Below are positions 24,907-34,685 of a DNA stretch of 64,000 bases, piece after piece. The DNA is from Paenacidovorax caeni (lineage in GTDB: Bacteria; Pseudomonadota; Gammaproteobacteria; Burkholderiales; Burkholderiaceae_C). Position 1 is the stretch's first letter. Each line of letters starts with the position of its first letter. The notes beneath the pieces were generated by a model. The model saw only the letters and a program-made list of their open reading frames with translations, did no database searches and was not told the DNA's origin. The translations under genes were made by a program, and so were the position numbers. Location: positions 1 through 64,000 of the forward strand of contig NZ_CYIG01000011.1 of NCBI RefSeq assembly GCF_001298675.1. Reading direction: 5' to 3'.

Positions 24907-25683
24907 TCAATCCATCGCGTGGACGCCAGCGTCCACATAGATGGTCTGGCCCGTCATGCCGCTGGCCGCTTCCATGCACAGGAAGGCGCTGAGCTGGGCG
25001 ATTTCGTCCAGCTTCACCAGGCGCTGCAGCGGTGCCTTGGCCTGGGCCGTGGCCATGAGCTCGTCAAAGCTGGCAATGCCCGAGGCGGCGCGCGTGAGGA
25101 TCGGGCCGGGCGAGACCGCGTGCACACGGATGTTCTTGCTGCCCAGCTCCAGCGACATGTAGCGCACCACGGACTCCAGCGCGGCCTTCACCGGGCCCAT
25201 GAGACCGTAGTGCGGCACCACCTCGCCCGAGCCCAGGTAGGTCATGGCCAGCATGGCACCACCGTCGGGCATGTGCGGAGCGCACAGCTTGCCCAACTCG
25301 GCGAACGAGTGGCAGGACACGCTGACGGCGCGCGCAAAGCCTTCGCGCGAGCTGTCCACCACGTCGCCGTGCAGGTCCTGCAGCGGCGCCCAGGCGATGG
25401 AGTGGATGACAAAGTCGAGCTTGCCGAACTTCTGCACGGCATGCTGGACGATGGCCTCCAGTTCCCCTTCGGCCTCCACGTCGCAGTTCACCAGGTCGAT
25501 GCCCAGCGGCTGGGTGTGCGGCTCGACGAACTTGCGCGCCTTGTCGTTCAGGCAGGACGCGACCACTTCGGCGCCCATTTCACGCATCAGGCGCGCGCAG
25601 CCAAAGGCGATGCTGCTGTCGTTGGCGATGCCGAGGATCAGGCCTTTTTTGCCGGCCAGGCTGAACAGGTTGGTGGAGTTCAT
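24907..25683 (-). CDS. fabI: enoyl-[acyl-carrier-protein] reductase (NADH), FabI type
   Basis: This 258-aa short-chain dehydrogenase of the FabI subfamily reduces enoyl-ACP (or enoyl-CoA) with NADH. The nucleotide site is GIANDSSIAFGCA, and the catalytic Y-x6-K is YGLMGPVK (Tyr and Lys present), with VRYMS and SPGPILTRAASGI after it. The TGQTIYVDAG end is typical. Its place among PHA synthase, MaoC-Pta and AckA genes suggests a pathway-dedicated paralogue rather than the main fatty-acid enzyme. The ATG at 25681-25683 gives MNSTNLFSLAGKKGLILGIA. Confidence 0.9.
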   Translation of the reverse strand: MNSTNLFSLAGKKGLILGIANDSSIAFGCARLMREMGAEVVASCLNDKARKFVEPHTQPLGIDLVNCDVEAEGELEAIVQHAVQKFGKLDFVIHSIAWAPLQDLHGDVVDSSREGFARAVSVSCHSFAELGKLCAPHMPDGGAMLAMTYLGSGEVVPHYGLMGPVKAALESVVRYMSLELGSKNIRVHAVSPGPILTRAASGIASFDELMATAQAKAPLQRLVKLDEIAQLSAFLCMEAASGMTGQTIYVDAGVHAMD

Positions 25684-25711
25684 GTGTTTCCCAAAAAAAC
25701 AATCGGGTGCC

Positions 25712-25820
25712 AGCATGCGGGGCCGCGCCGAACCGGCCGCCGCGCCCGCTGGCGCGCTCCCCTTCGCGCGGTCAGGCGCGGCGGGGGGTGTGCGGCAGTG
25801 CCGCACGGCGGGGTGTCTCA
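25712..25820. repeat. GC-rich intergenic region, probably a decayed repeat B, with a small hairpin
   Basis: The region resembles repeat B in composition and position but not enough for certain assignment. It contains the perfect hairpin GTGCGGC-AGT-GCCGCAC (25790-25806), without a T-run. It lies between the 128-aa protein gene and fabI. Confidence 0.35.
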
Positions 25821-25825
25821 AGCCC

Positions 25826-26212
25826 TCAGTCTTCTATGCCGTCGAAAAATGGACGCAGGTTCATGCCCGGCGCCTCGGCCGGGAAACCATTGCACAGCAA
25901 CCGGTCGTTGGCGCTGAGCAGGATGTCGCGCGCAGCCTGCGGACCCACGTTGACGTTGTAGGCAAGCCGCTCGAACGTCTGGTAGCGCAACACCAGCAGC
26001 GCACGCAACTCCTCACGCATGCGCGCCTCGCGGCCCTGGTAGCGGGTGCCGTCGCACTGCAGCGCGGCGTCGATGTCCGCGGGCGTGCGCAACGGCACGC
26101 CCAGGGCCTGGGCCAGCATGGTGATGCGCGCGCCCATGGTCTCGAACTGCTTCACGAAGTGCCGCAGGTGCCGTTCGATGACGTCGCGCTCGCTGGTGTG
26201 CTTAATCGGCAT
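25826..26212 (-). CDS. unrecognised 128-aa soluble protein coupled to phaC
   Basis: I do not recognise a family. The protein is charged and mostly helical (for example ERDVIERHLRHFVKQFETMGARITMLAQAL), with one Cys pair far apart and no signal peptide or membrane helix. The ATG at 26212 lies inside the end of phaC (11-base overlap), so it is probably translated from the phaC message and linked to PHA metabolism. It might be a granule-associated or regulatory protein; it does not look like a glycine/alanine-type phasin. Confidence 0.75.
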   Translation of the reverse strand: MPIKHTSERDVIERHLRHFVKQFETMGARITMLAQALGVPLRTPADIDAALQCDGTRYQGREARMREELRALLVLRYQTFERLAYNVNVGPQAARDILLSANDRLLCNGFPAEAPGMNLRPFFDGIED

Positions 26213-28010
26213 AGCGCGTCATCACATAGGTGCCAGGGGCGTCGCACACCACATGGTCGGGCGGAATCGCCTTGGCGGGCACCGGCTCGCCCGAACGCGC
26301 GGTGATCCAGGCGTTCATTGCTTCCCACCACGAGCCCTGCTGCACCGGCGCATGGGCTTTCCACTCGTCGGGGTCGATCCAGCCGGTGTTGTCCTCAACG
26401 CTGGCGATCTGGTAGCTGCGGCGCGGGCGGCCAGGCTCGCTGACGATGCCCGCGTTGTGCCCCCCCTCGGCCAGCACGAAGGTGACGTGCGTATCGGTCT
26501 GCAGGTGGATTTTGTAGACCGACTTCCACGGCGACACGTGGTCGCGCGTGGTGGCCACGACCATCATGGGCACGTTGATGTCCATCAGCGCCACCGTGGA
26601 GCCGGCCACGCGGTACTGCCCCGCCGCCAGGGCGTTGTTCAGGAACAGCGAGTCCAGGTACTCGGAGTGCATGCGCGCGGGCAGGCGGGTGGTGTCGGCG
26701 TTCCAGCTCATCAGATCGAAGCTGGCGTCGTCCTCGCCCAGCAGGTAGCGGCGCGTATTACGCCCCCACAGCAGGCCGCGCGAGGCCAGGAAAACGAACG
26801 AGCCGCCCATCTGCTTGCCCGAGAGGTAGCCGCGCTCATTCATGCTGCGGCGCAGGGCGCTGAGCTGGCTCTCGTCAATGAAGACCCCCAGCTCGCCAGG
26901 CTCCGAGAAGTCGGTTTGCGCCGCCAGCAGGATGACGGAGGCCAGCTCGGGCATGTCGGCCGGGATCATGGCCTGCTCGGCGGCGGTGCGCTCCTTCGCC
27001 TTGCGATGCAGGCGCCCCAGGACAGCCGCGACGATGGCCAGGAACGTGCCGCCAAGGCAGTAACCCACGGTGTGCACGCGTTGGGCACCGCTGCGCGACT
27101 TGACGGCCGCCAGGGCTTCCATGACGCCCAGACGCAGGTAATCCTGCATGCCCAGCTCCCGGTCGCTGGCATCGGGGTTGCGCCACGAGATGATGAACAC
27201 GGTGTGCCCCTGGTCCACCAGGTACTTGACCATGGAGTTGTGCGGCGACATGTCCAGGATGTAGTACTTCATGATGCACGACGGCACGATAAGCACGGGC
27301 TCTGGCTGCACCTTCTCGGTGCTGGGGCTGTACTGGATGAGTTCGATCAGGTGGTTGCGAAACACCACCTTGCCCGGGGTAATGGCCACCTGCTCGCCCA
27401 CGGCGTATTCCAGCGGCTCCAGCTCTTCTGCAGGCGTTTCCGGGCGGGCATTGGCCTGCTCGCGCAAATCCTGCAGGAAAAACTCCCAGCCCTTCTTGAG
27501 CGATGCGCCGTGGGTTTCTTGCGCCACGCGCAGCACCTCGGGGTTGGTCAGCGCCCAGTTGGACGGCGACAGTGCATCCAGCGTCTGGCCTGTGAAAAAG
27601 TCCACCATGTGCTGGTGGTGGCGCGACACGCCACTGCTGTGGCCTGCGGCTTCACGCCACCAGGTGTCAGCGGCCTTGAAGCCTTCTTTGACGGCGTTGT
27701 AAGGCCATTGGGACCAGCCAGGATCGGTGAAACGGCCATCTTTTTCCGGCGCGGCGTCGGCCGACTGGTCTGCGGCCTTGTTCCACGCCTGCACCGACAG
27801 TTCAAACGCACGCACGGCCAGCTGGGACTGGCGCCCTGGCGATGCCATCAGGTGCATCGCCCAATCCGCATGGGCCAGCGACAAGGCAATCGGAGAGAGG
27901 CCACTGAACGCACGCACCATTTGCGCCTGCACCGACTCATCCAACGCCCGTGCCGCAGAGCGGCGGCGCTCGTGGAAATACTCAGACCCAGACGCATTAT
28001 CCGTAGCCAT
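26202..28010 (-). CDS. phaC: class I poly(3-hydroxyalkanoate) synthase
   Basis: PhaC (602 aa) polymerises (R)-3-hydroxyacyl-CoA into storage polyester on granules. It has an N-terminal PhaC domain (FTDPGWSQWPYNAVKEGFKAADTWW). In the alpha/beta-hydrolase part the lipase box is GYCLGG, with Cys as nucleophile. The catalytic Asp region is VVATTRDHVSPWKSVYKI and the His region is EGGHNAGIVSEPG. The sequence diverges from the main PhaC1 type, consistent with a second synthase. I chose the ATG at 28010 because AAGGAG lies 8 bases upstream; a TTG two codons earlier is less likely. It heads the operon phaC, unknown gene, fabI, MaoC-Pta, ackA. Confidence 0.93.
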   Translation of the reverse strand: MATDNASGSEYFHERRRSAARALDESVQAQMVRAFSGLSPIALSLAHADWAMHLMASPGRQSQLAVRAFELSVQAWNKAADQSADAAPEKDGRFTDPGWSQWPYNAVKEGFKAADTWWREAAGHSSGVSRHHQHMVDFFTGQTLDALSPSNWALTNPEVLRVAQETHGASLKKGWEFFLQDLREQANARPETPAEELEPLEYAVGEQVAITPGKVVFRNHLIELIQYSPSTEKVQPEPVLIVPSCIMKYYILDMSPHNSMVKYLVDQGHTVFIISWRNPDASDRELGMQDYLRLGVMEALAAVKSRSGAQRVHTVGYCLGGTFLAIVAAVLGRLHRKAKERTAAEQAMIPADMPELASVILLAAQTDFSEPGELGVFIDESQLSALRRSMNERGYLSGKQMGGSFVFLASRGLLWGRNTRRYLLGEDDASFDLMSWNADTTRLPARMHSEYLDSLFLNNALAAGQYRVAGSTVALMDINVPMMVVATTRDHVSPWKSVYKIHLQTDTHVTFVLAEGGHNAGIVSEPGRPRRSYQIASVEDNTGWIDPDEWKAHAPVQQGSWWEAMNAWITARSGEPVPAKAIPPDHVVCDAPGTYVMTRYAD

Positions 28011-28343
28011 GGCCAACTCCTTGATGCAACAAAAACAACAATTGACGGCATTGTGCTGACTTCAGTCAAGAAGTCACTTGATTGATGTCAAAACCGCAAC
28101 CTATGCCGTATAAATCAGTTTGTAAGAATACAAATTATACATACATGCATGCATGTATATTTTTGCAACCCATTCTGGGCGGACAATACAAAAGCACTAC
28201 GCAAAGATTGTCATCTTTTGCCTCATCGGTCGCGTGAAAGTAACAGGGCAATCCTTTTTGAGCGTTTACCACATGCTGGAATGAATATAGTCATTCTTTA
28301 CAGACAGTAACTGACCCATAGCAACCAACCCTTTCACTCCACC
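28011..28343. other. divergent phaC / chemoreceptor intergenic region (333 bases), AT-rich
   Basis: This is the most AT-rich stretch of the window. It contains the 18-base perfect palindrome ATACATGCATGCATGTAT (28141-28158) and a smaller dyad, GAATGA-N6-TCATTC (28279-28296), about 50 bases before the chemoreceptor start. Both may be regulator sites. I see no convincing sigma-28 or sigma-54 promoter and no open frame. Confidence 0.5.
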
Positions 28344-29966
28344 ATGTCCCTTTCCTGGAACCAGCTGCGGATCACCCAGCGCTTCATCGTCGTCCTGTGC
28401 GCCTTCGTTCTGTCGGTCGTTGCCGTCGCCGCCACCGGCCTGTGGGGGCTGTCCTCTGCACGCGACAGCCTAAAGTCCTTGCATGACGAAGCGATGGCGC
28501 GCTCCCTGCTGGCCGGCCAGTCGATCGAAAGCACCCTGCAAAACCGCATGCAAGTGCTGCTGGCCTTCCAGCACGCCCCCGCGGGCGGCCTGGCCAGCAT
28601 CCACGACCATCCGGCCACCATGCACCTGGAGGCCATCGCCGCCAACCAGAGCGCCAGCAACGCGCTGCACAAGACCATGGAGCAAGGCATCACCGACCCA
28701 CGCGAGCGTGCGCTGTACGACGCCGCCATGGAAGCGCGCAAGCCCTGGCGTGCGGAGCTGGACAAGGCCGTGCAGGCCATCCGCAAGGAAGACTACGCCG
28801 CAGAAACCATGGCGGCCTTCCTGGCTGCCGGCCGCAAGGAGGGTGAGGCCGTGGTGAAGACCATGGGCGCCTTGCGCAGCTACCAGGTGGAGCATGCCAA
28901 CGCCGCCTTCCAAGCCGCACAGAAGCGCTACGAGCTGGCACTGTGGATCTTCGCGCTGGCCGCCGTGCTGCTGGTGCTGCCCTCGGTGCTGCTGGCGCTG
29001 GCACTACTGGCACGGCTGAAGAACGGCTTCGCCATCGCCCAGACTGCGGCGGCCCACATTGCCGCGAGCGACCTGACGCACAGCGTCGCACTCCAGGGCA
29101 GCGACGAAATCGGCCGTCTGTGCAGCGATATGGAGACCATGCGCGGCAACCTGGCCGAGGTGGTGGGGCGCTTCAAGGCCGGCACAGGGGCCATCGCCGG
29201 CGCCTCGACCCAGGTGGCTGCGGGCGCGCTCGACCTGTCCTCGCGCACCGAGCAGCAGGCCAGCGCGCTGGAGGAAACCGCCTCGGCCACGGAACAGCTC
29301 TCCGGCACGGTGCAACAGAACGCCGACAGCGCTGCGCAGGCCAACCAGCTCGCGGCGCAGGCCAAGGACGTGGCGGCGCACGGCGGTGCCGTGGTCACGC
29401 AAGTGGTGCAAACCATGCAGGCCATCAACCAGTCGGCCGCGAAGATCGTGGACATCATTGGCGTCATCGACGGCATCGCCTTCCAGACCAACATCCTGGC
29501 GCTGAATGCCGCCGTGGAAGCCGCGCGCGCTGGCGAAGCCGGGCGGGGCTTCGCCGTGGTGGCCTCGGAAGTGCGGGCACTGGCCGGGCGCAGCGCCGAG
29601 GCCGCGCGCGAGGTCAAGGCGCTGATCACGGACTCGGTGGCCAAGACCCAGGCGGGCAACGCACAGGCAGCGCAGGCCGGTACGGCCATGCAGGAAATCA
29701 TGGACGGCATCCAGCGCGTGGCGGGTATCGTCGATGAAATCGCGCTGGCCAGCCGCGAGCAGGCCTCAGGCCTGTCGCAGATCAACCAGGCCGTGGCCCA
29801 CCTGGACGGTGTGACGCAGCAGAATGCCGCACTGGTGGAGCAGACCTCGGCCGCGTCGAGTTCACTGCAGCAGCAGGCGCAGGACCTGGCCGCGCTGGCC
29901 GGCACGTTCCAGCTACCGCAGCAGCAGGGGCTGCGCGCGGCCACAGCGCCTGCGCTGCCGCGTTGA
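28344..29966 (+). CDS. methyl-accepting chemotaxis protein
   Basis: The protein has 540 aa. Membrane helix 1 (about 12-34), a periplasmic four-helix sensor (about 35-190; 4HB_MCP-like) and membrane helix 2 (about 195-220) are followed by HAMP (to about 270) and the cytoplasmic signalling domain. The hairpin tip is intact: GVIDGIAFQTNILALNAAVEAARAGE. Methylation-type glutamate/glutamine pairs are visible in SRTEQQASALEETASATEQL. The C-terminus (QGLRAATAPALPR) has no CheR-binding pentapeptide. It is divergent from phaC. No che gene is nearby. Confidence 0.93.
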   Translation: MSLSWNQLRITQRFIVVLCAFVLSVVAVAATGLWGLSSARDSLKSLHDEAMARSLLAGQSIESTLQNRMQVLLAFQHAPAGGLASIHDHPATMHLEAIAANQSASNALHKTMEQGITDPRERALYDAAMEARKPWRAELDKAVQAIRKEDYAAETMAAFLAAGRKEGEAVVKTMGALRSYQVEHANAAFQAAQKRYELALWIFALAAVLLVLPSVLLALALLARLKNGFAIAQTAAAHIAASDLTHSVALQGSDEIGRLCSDMETMRGNLAEVVGRFKAGTGAIAGASTQVAAGALDLSSRTEQQASALEETASATEQLSGTVQQNADSAAQANQLAAQAKDVAAHGGAVVTQVVQTMQAINQSAAKIVDIIGVIDGIAFQTNILALNAAVEAARAGEAGRGFAVVASEVRALAGRSAEAAREVKALITDSVAKTQAGNAQAAQAGTAMQEIMDGIQRVAGIVDEIALASREQASGLSQINQAVAHLDGVTQQNAALVEQTSAASSSLQQQAQDLAALAGTFQLPQQQGLRAATAPALPR

Positions 29967-29972
29967 AAATTC

Positions 29973-30031
29973 GAATGAAATAGGCACCTACGCCTTATGC
30001 AGCAAGCGCTGGCAGCTATTGTTTTCATAGC
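29973..30031 (-). repeat. repeat A copy 9, between the chemoreceptor and the Pat-type gene
   Basis: In reverse orientation it reads GCTATGAAAACAATAGCTGC, then CAGCGCTTGCTGCATAAGGC, then an AGGC...GCCT dyad. It starts 7 bases after the chemoreceptor stop and ends 18 bases before the next start. Confidence 0.85.
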
Positions 30032-30048
30032 TTGACACAGGGAGTCCC

Positions 30049-32751
30049 ATGCTCGACAAGCACTACCTCACGCCCTTGTTCGCCCCCAGCTCCGTCGTGG
30101 TGCTTGCGGGCCGTGCCGACGCACCCGAGACGCTGACGCCGCAGGCTGCGGCGCTGCACGCCGCGCTGCGCGCGCAGCGCTACAGCGGTACGCTGGCCTT
30201 CCTGGATCTACAGAACACCAGCGGCACGCTGCAGGACCTGAAGCAGACGCGCGCTGACCTCGCCGTGATCGCCCTGCCACCGGCCGAGCAGGCCGCGGCG
30301 CTGGAGGTGGCAGGCCACCTGCACTGCCGCGCCGCGCTCATCGTGAGCAGCGGCATCGAGGCGCAGCAGGCAGCGCAGTTGCAGCGCATCGCGCGGCGCG
30401 AGGGTATCCACCTGCTCGGGCCGAACTCGCTGGGCATCCAGCGCCCCTCGCTGCAGCTCAACGCCAGCACCGCCGGCACGCTGGCGCGCGAGGGCACAAT
30501 GGCATTGGTCAGCCAGTCGGGCGCGCTCACGGCGGCCACGCTCGACTGGGCCAATGGCAACGGCGTGGGCTTCTCCAGCGTGGTTTCATTCGGGCCGCAC
30601 GCCAGCATCGGCCTGACGGAAGCGCTCGACTTCCTGGCCAACGACCCGCACACGCACAGCATCGCCGTGTGCATGGAGGGCATCTGCAACGCGCGCCGCT
30701 TCATGAGCGCGCTGCGCTCGGCGGCCTACTCCAAGCCCGTGGTGGTGCTCAAGTCGGGCCGGCGCACTGCTGGCAGCGCCGCGGCGTTGACGCACAGCGC
30801 CACCATCGTCGGCAGCGACGACGTGTTCGATGCCGCGCTACGCCGTGCCGGCGCGGTGCGCGTGCACTCGTTCGTCGAGCTGTTCTCGGCCACCAAGTGC
30901 CTGGCCTCGCGCTACCGCCCGGTGGGGCGGCGCCTGGCCGTCATCACCAACGGCGGCGGCCCGGGCGTGCTGGCTGCCGATGCGGCCAACGACATTGGGC
31001 TGGAGCTGGGCGTGCTGTCCGAGGCCGGACGCGCCGCCCTGGCGCCGCAGTTGCCGGCGCAGGCCACGCTGCAGGAGCTGTTCGACCTGTCGGAAGACGC
31101 GACGCCCGCACAGTACCGCGCGGCCATCGACGCAGCGCTGGCCGAGCGCCAGATCGCCGGCGTGCTGACCCTGTTCTCGCCCAAGCCCGGCAATGACGCA
31201 CGCGCCGTGGCCCAGGCCCTGGCAGACGCCAAGCGCCAGGCCGAGAAGCCGCTGCTCTCGTGCTGGCTGGGCGACGCCACCGTGGGCGAGGCGCGCGAGG
31301 TGCTGCGCGACGCCAGCATCCCCACCTTCCGCACGCCCGAGGCTGCCGTGGGCGCTTTCGGCAACATCGCCAACTACCACCAGAACCAGCAGCTGCTGCA
31401 ACAGACGCCACCGTCGCTGGCCAACAGCCTGGCGCGGCCCGATATCGAAGGCGCGCGCCTGGTGATCGAGGGCGTACTGGCCGAGCGCCGCAGCGTGCTC
31501 ACCGAGATGGAATCGAAGACGCTACTGGCGGCCTTCCACATCCCGGTCACACGCACGCTGCTGGCGCGCAGCGCCAACGAGGCCATGATGATCGCCACGC
31601 AGCTGGGCTTCCCTGTGGCGCTGAAGATCGACTCGCCCGACGTCACACACAAGTCCGACGTGGGTGGCGTGATGCTCAACGTGCACAACGCCACCGCTGC
31701 GCGCGACGCCTACGAGACCATGGTGCAGCGCGTGGCGCGCGCAGCGCCGAACGCGCGCATCCACGGCGTAACGGTGCAGCCCATGGCGCGTGCCACGCGC
31801 GGGCGCGAGGTGTGCATCGGCCTGGTGCGCGACGACCCGTTTGGCCCGGTCATCACCTTCGGGGCGGGCGGCACCATGATCGAGCTGATCGACGACCGCG
31901 CCATGGAGCTGCCGCCGCTCAACCAGTTCCTGGCGCGCCGCCTGATCGAGCGCTCGCGCGTGGCGCAGACCCTGGGCGAATGGCGCGGCGCCAACGCAGT
32001 GGACCAGGCGGCGCTCGAGCAAGTGCTGCTGCGCGTGTCTGAAATGGCCTGCGCGCTACCGCAACTGCGCGAGATGGACATCAACCCGCTGATCGTGGAC
32101 GAGCACGGCACCGTGGCGGTGGACGCGCGCATCGTCGTCACCGAGGTCGGACAGACCTCGGGCACGGGACACCATGGCTCGTACGGCCACTTGGCCATCA
32201 TGCCCTACCCCGAGCGCCTGGAGCAGACCTGGCCGCTGCGCGGCGGCGGCGAATACCTGGTGCGCCCCATCCACCCGAGTGACGCGCAAATGATCCAGCG
32301 CCTGGTGCGCGAACTCTCGCCCGAGAGCCGCTACATGCGCTTCGCCTCGCGCATCGCGGAGCTGCCGCCGTCGCTGCTGGCGCGCTTCACGCTGATCGAC
32401 TACGACCGCGACATGGCCCTGGTGGCCGTGCACCGCGAGCGCACCACCGACGAGGACGGCGAGGTGCACACCACCGAGCGCATCGTCGGCGTGTCGCGCT
32501 ATGCCATCAACCCCGACCCGAGCAGCTGCGAATTCGCGCTGCTGGTGGCCGACGACTTCGCCAGCCAGGGCCTGGGCGCGCGCCTGATGTACAGCATCAT
32601 GGACGTCGCGCGCGAGCGCGGCCTGGCCGAGATCCAGGGGCTGGTGCTGGTGGAGAACGCCAAGATGCTCAAACTCATGCGCCGCCTGGGCTTTGAGATT
32701 CGCGCCTACCCCGAGGAACCGGAGTTCAAGCTGGTGGTGCACACGCTGTAA
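30049..32751 (+). CDS. acyl-CoA synthetase (NDP-forming)-like protein fused to GNAT acetyltransferase, Pat-type
   Basis: The protein has 900 aa. Domain order is CoA-binding (about 8-140), succinyl-CoA ligase-like (about 150-440; the loop with His in [12 protein letters not shown]), ATP-grasp (about 480-710) and GNAT acetyltransferase (about 745-900; [17 protein letters not shown], then [15 protein letters not shown] as acetyl-CoA loop). Salmonella Pat and Rhodopseudomonas Pat, with this architecture, acetylate lysines on acyl-CoA synthetases such as Acs. A regulatory acetyltransferase role is therefore likely, though an acetate-CoA ligase role cannot be excluded. A repeat A copy separates it from the chemoreceptor. 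Confidence 0.88.
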   Translation: MLDKHYLTPLFAPSSVVVLAGRADAPETLTPQAAALHAALRAQRYSGTLAFLDLQNTSGTLQDLKQTRADLAVIALPPAEQAAALEVAGHLHCRAALIVSSGIEAQQAAQLQRIARREGIHLLGPNSLGIQRPSLQLNASTAGTLAREGTMALVSQSGALTAATLDWANGNGVGFSSVVSFGPHASIGLTEALDFLANDPHTHSIAVCMEGICNARRFMSALRSAAYSKPVVVLKSGRRTAGSAAALTHSATIVGSDDVFDAALRRAGAVRVHSFVELFSATKCLASRYRPVGRRLAVITNGGGPGVLAADAANDIGLELGVLSEAGRAALAPQLPAQATLQELFDLSEDATPAQYRAAIDAALAERQIAGVLTLFSPKPGNDARAVAQALADAKRQAEKPLLSCWLGDATVGEAREVLRDASIPTFRTPEAAVGAFGNIANYHQNQQLLQQTPPSLANSLARPDIEGARLVIEGVLAERRSVLTEMESKTLLAAFHIPVTRTLLARSANEAMMIATQLGFPVALKIDSPDVTHKSDVGGVMLNVHNATAARDAYETMVQRVARAAPNARIHGVTVQPMARATRGREVCIGLVRDDPFGPVITFGAGGTMIELIDDRAMELPPLNQFLARRLIERSRVAQTLGEWRGANAVDQAALEQVLLRVSEMACALPQLREMDINPLIVDEHGTVAVDARIVVTEVGQTSGTGHHGSYGHLAIMPYPERLEQTWPLRGGGEYLVRPIHPSDAQMIQRLVRELSPESRYMRFASRIAELPPSLLARFTLIDYDRDMALVAVHRERTTDEDGEVHTTERIVGVSRYAINPDPSSCEFALLVADDFASQGLGARLMYSIMDVARERGLAEIQGLVLVENAKMLKLMRRLGFEIRAYPEEPEFKLVVHTL

Positions 32752-32789
32752 AGGCACGCACCGGGGGGCAAAGCGGCACAATCGACGCC

Positions 32790-33737
32790 ATGCCCGCCCC
32801 CTTGCTGTTCGAAGCCTGCGACCTGCGCAAACGCTACGGCGCCACGACCGTGGTCGATGGTCTGTCGTTCTCCATTGCCGCAGGGGAATGCCTGGGCGTG
32901 ATCGGCCCCAACGGCGCGGGCAAGACCACCACGGTGCGCATGTGCCTGGGCCAGACCACGCCCGACGCAGGCCAGGTGCACTACCACCCGCCGCAGGGCG
33001 GTGCCCCCCTGGAGATGCCCCGCGACGCGCTCGCCATCAAGGCCCGGCTCGGCGTGGTGAGCCAGTTCGACACGCTCGACCCCGACTTCACCTGTGCCGA
33101 GAATCTCGAAGTCTTTGGCCGCTATTTCGGCCTGAAGCCCGCCGCCATGCGCGCGCGCATCCCGCGCCTGCTGGAATTCGCGGCGTTGGGACACAAGGCC
33201 CAGGCTCGGCCTGGCGAGCTATCGGGCGGCATGCGGCGGCGTCTGTCGCTGGCACGTGCTCTGGTGAACGATCCACACCTGCTGTTGCTGGACGAACCCA
33301 CCACCGGGCTCGACCCGCAGGCGCGCCATCTGATGTGGGAACGCCTGCAGCAATTGCTGCAGCAGGGCTGCGCCATTCTGCTGACCACGCACTTCATGGA
33401 CGAGGCCGAGCGCCTGTGCGCACGCCTGCTGGTGCTCGACCATGGCCGCAAGATCGCCGAGGGTCGGCCGCGCGAACTGATCGCCGAGCACCTCGAACCC
33501 GAGGTGGTCGAGGCCTACGGTAACGGCGCGCTGGCCCTGGCACAGGACGCCGCGCTGCGCACGCTGGCGCAGCGCGTGGAGGTCAGCGGCGAAACCGTCT
33601 TCTTCTACACGCAGGACGCACGCCCACTGCTGCAGGCCCTGGCCGCGCGCGCCCACCTGCGCACCCTGCACCGGCCAGCGAACCTGGAGGATTTGTTCCT
33701 CAAACTCACGGGCCGCCAGATACGGGAGGACGGCTAG
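32790..33737 (+). CDS. ABC exporter ATP-binding protein, NodI-like
   Basis: This 315-aa protein has Walker [11 protein letters not shown], signature [15 protein letters not shown], Walker [13 protein letters not shown] and switch His in [11 protein letters not shown]. The C-terminal extension (about 230-315), with a small domain ending [13 protein letters not shown], is typical of NodI/DrrA-type exporters. Together with the permease at 33867 it forms an ABC-2 exporter at the inner membrane. The substrate is unknown; NodIJ of rhizobia exports lipo-oligosaccharides, but the same type is common in non-symbionts. Confidence 0.9.
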   Translation: MPAPLLFEACDLRKRYGATTVVDGLSFSIAAGECLGVIGPNGAGKTTTVRMCLGQTTPDAGQVHYHPPQGGAPLEMPRDALAIKARLGVVSQFDTLDPDFTCAENLEVFGRYFGLKPAAMRARIPRLLEFAALGHKAQARPGELSGGMRRRLSLARALVNDPHLLLLDEPTTGLDPQARHLMWERLQQLLQQGCAILLTTHFMDEAERLCARLLVLDHGRKIAEGRPRELIAEHLEPEVVEAYGNGALALAQDAALRTLAQRVEVSGETVFFYTQDARPLLQALAARAHLRTLHRPANLEDLFLKLTGRQIREDG

Positions 33738-33742
33738 GCATG

Positions 33743-33841
33743 AAGAAACACCCCCCTGATCGGCTGCGCCGCATGCACGGCTTGGCGGCCCTTGCGCGGC
33801 GTCCGCTGGCCTGGCCGCGCCGGTTTCATGGGCTGCGGGCG
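33743..33841 (+). repeat. repeat B copy 4, between the NodI-like and NodJ-like genes
   Basis: It reads ACACCCCCCTGATCGGCTGC, then GGCGGCCCTTGCGCGGCGTC, CGCTGGCCTGGCCGCGCCGG and TTTCATGGGCTGCGGG. It splits two subunit genes of one transporter, so it must be transcribed through. Confidence 0.75.
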
Positions 33842-33866
33842 GTGCCCAGCACAGTAGGAAACTGAC

Positions 33867-34670
33867 ATGGATACTTCCGCCTCGATCTGGCGCCCACCCG
33901 ACCTGTCGTGGCGCTGGTGGCCCGTCTTCCTGCGCAACCTGCGCGTGTGGCGCAAGCTCGCCATTCCCAGCCTGGTGGGCAACATCGCCGAGCCGCTGAT
34001 GTGGCTGGTCGCCTTTGGCTATGGCATGGGGGCACTCGTCGGCCAGGTCCAGGTGAACGACCGCAGCGTGCCCTACATCCTGTTCCTGGCCAGCGGCTCG
34101 ATCTGCATGAGCGCCATGAACGCCGCAAGCTTCGAGGCGCTGTATTCCGCCTTTTCGCGCATGCATGTGCAAAAGACCTGGGACGGCATCATGAACGCGC
34201 CCATCGGCCTGGACAACGTGGTGCTGGCGGAAATGCTCTGGGCCGCTTTCAAGGCCCTGTTCACCGCCACCGCCATCCTGGGCGTGATGCTGGCGCTTGG
34301 CATCAGCCACACGCCCAAGCTGCTGGTGGCCTGGCCAGTGCTGCTGTGCGTGGGCATCATGTTCTCCAGCATCGCGCTGATCTTCAATGCCCTGGCCAAA
34401 GGCTACGATTTCTTCACCTATTACTTCACGCTCGTACTCACGCCGATGATGTTTCTCTCGGGCGTTTTCTTCCCGCGCGAGCAGCTGCCGCCGCTGGTGC
34501 GCGCAGTATCGGACTGGCTGCCGCTGACGAACGCCGTGGAGCTGGTGCGCCCGCTGTTCATGGACCAGTGGCCGCAGCACCCGCTGCGCCATGGCCTGGT
34601 GATGGCGCTGACCACTGCCACGGCCTACTGGGTGGCACTGGCGCTGACGCGCAGGCGCTTCCGGGGCTGA
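33867..34670 (+). CDS. ABC-2 type permease, NodJ-like
   Basis: This 267-aa inner-membrane permease has six predicted helices. The N-terminal RNLRVWRKLAIPSLVGNIAEPLMWLVAFGYGMG and the central LTPMMFLSGVFFPREQLPPLV are characteristic of NodJ/ABC-2 permeases. AGGAA lies 8 bases before the ATG. It partners the ATP-binding protein at 32790 despite 129 intervening bases containing repeat B. The gene converges with the GMC oxidoreductase gene. Confidence 0.9.
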   Translation: MDTSASIWRPPDLSWRWWPVFLRNLRVWRKLAIPSLVGNIAEPLMWLVAFGYGMGALVGQVQVNDRSVPYILFLASGSICMSAMNAASFEALYSAFSRMHVQKTWDGIMNAPIGLDNVVLAEMLWAAFKALFTATAILGVMLALGISHTPKLLVAWPVLLCVGIMFSSIALIFNALAKGYDFFTYYFTLVLTPMMFLSGVFFPREQLPPLVRAVSDWLPLTNAVELVRPLFMDQWPQHPLRHGLVMALTTATAYWVALALTRRRFRG

Positions 34671-34685
34671 GGCGACGCAGGCGGG

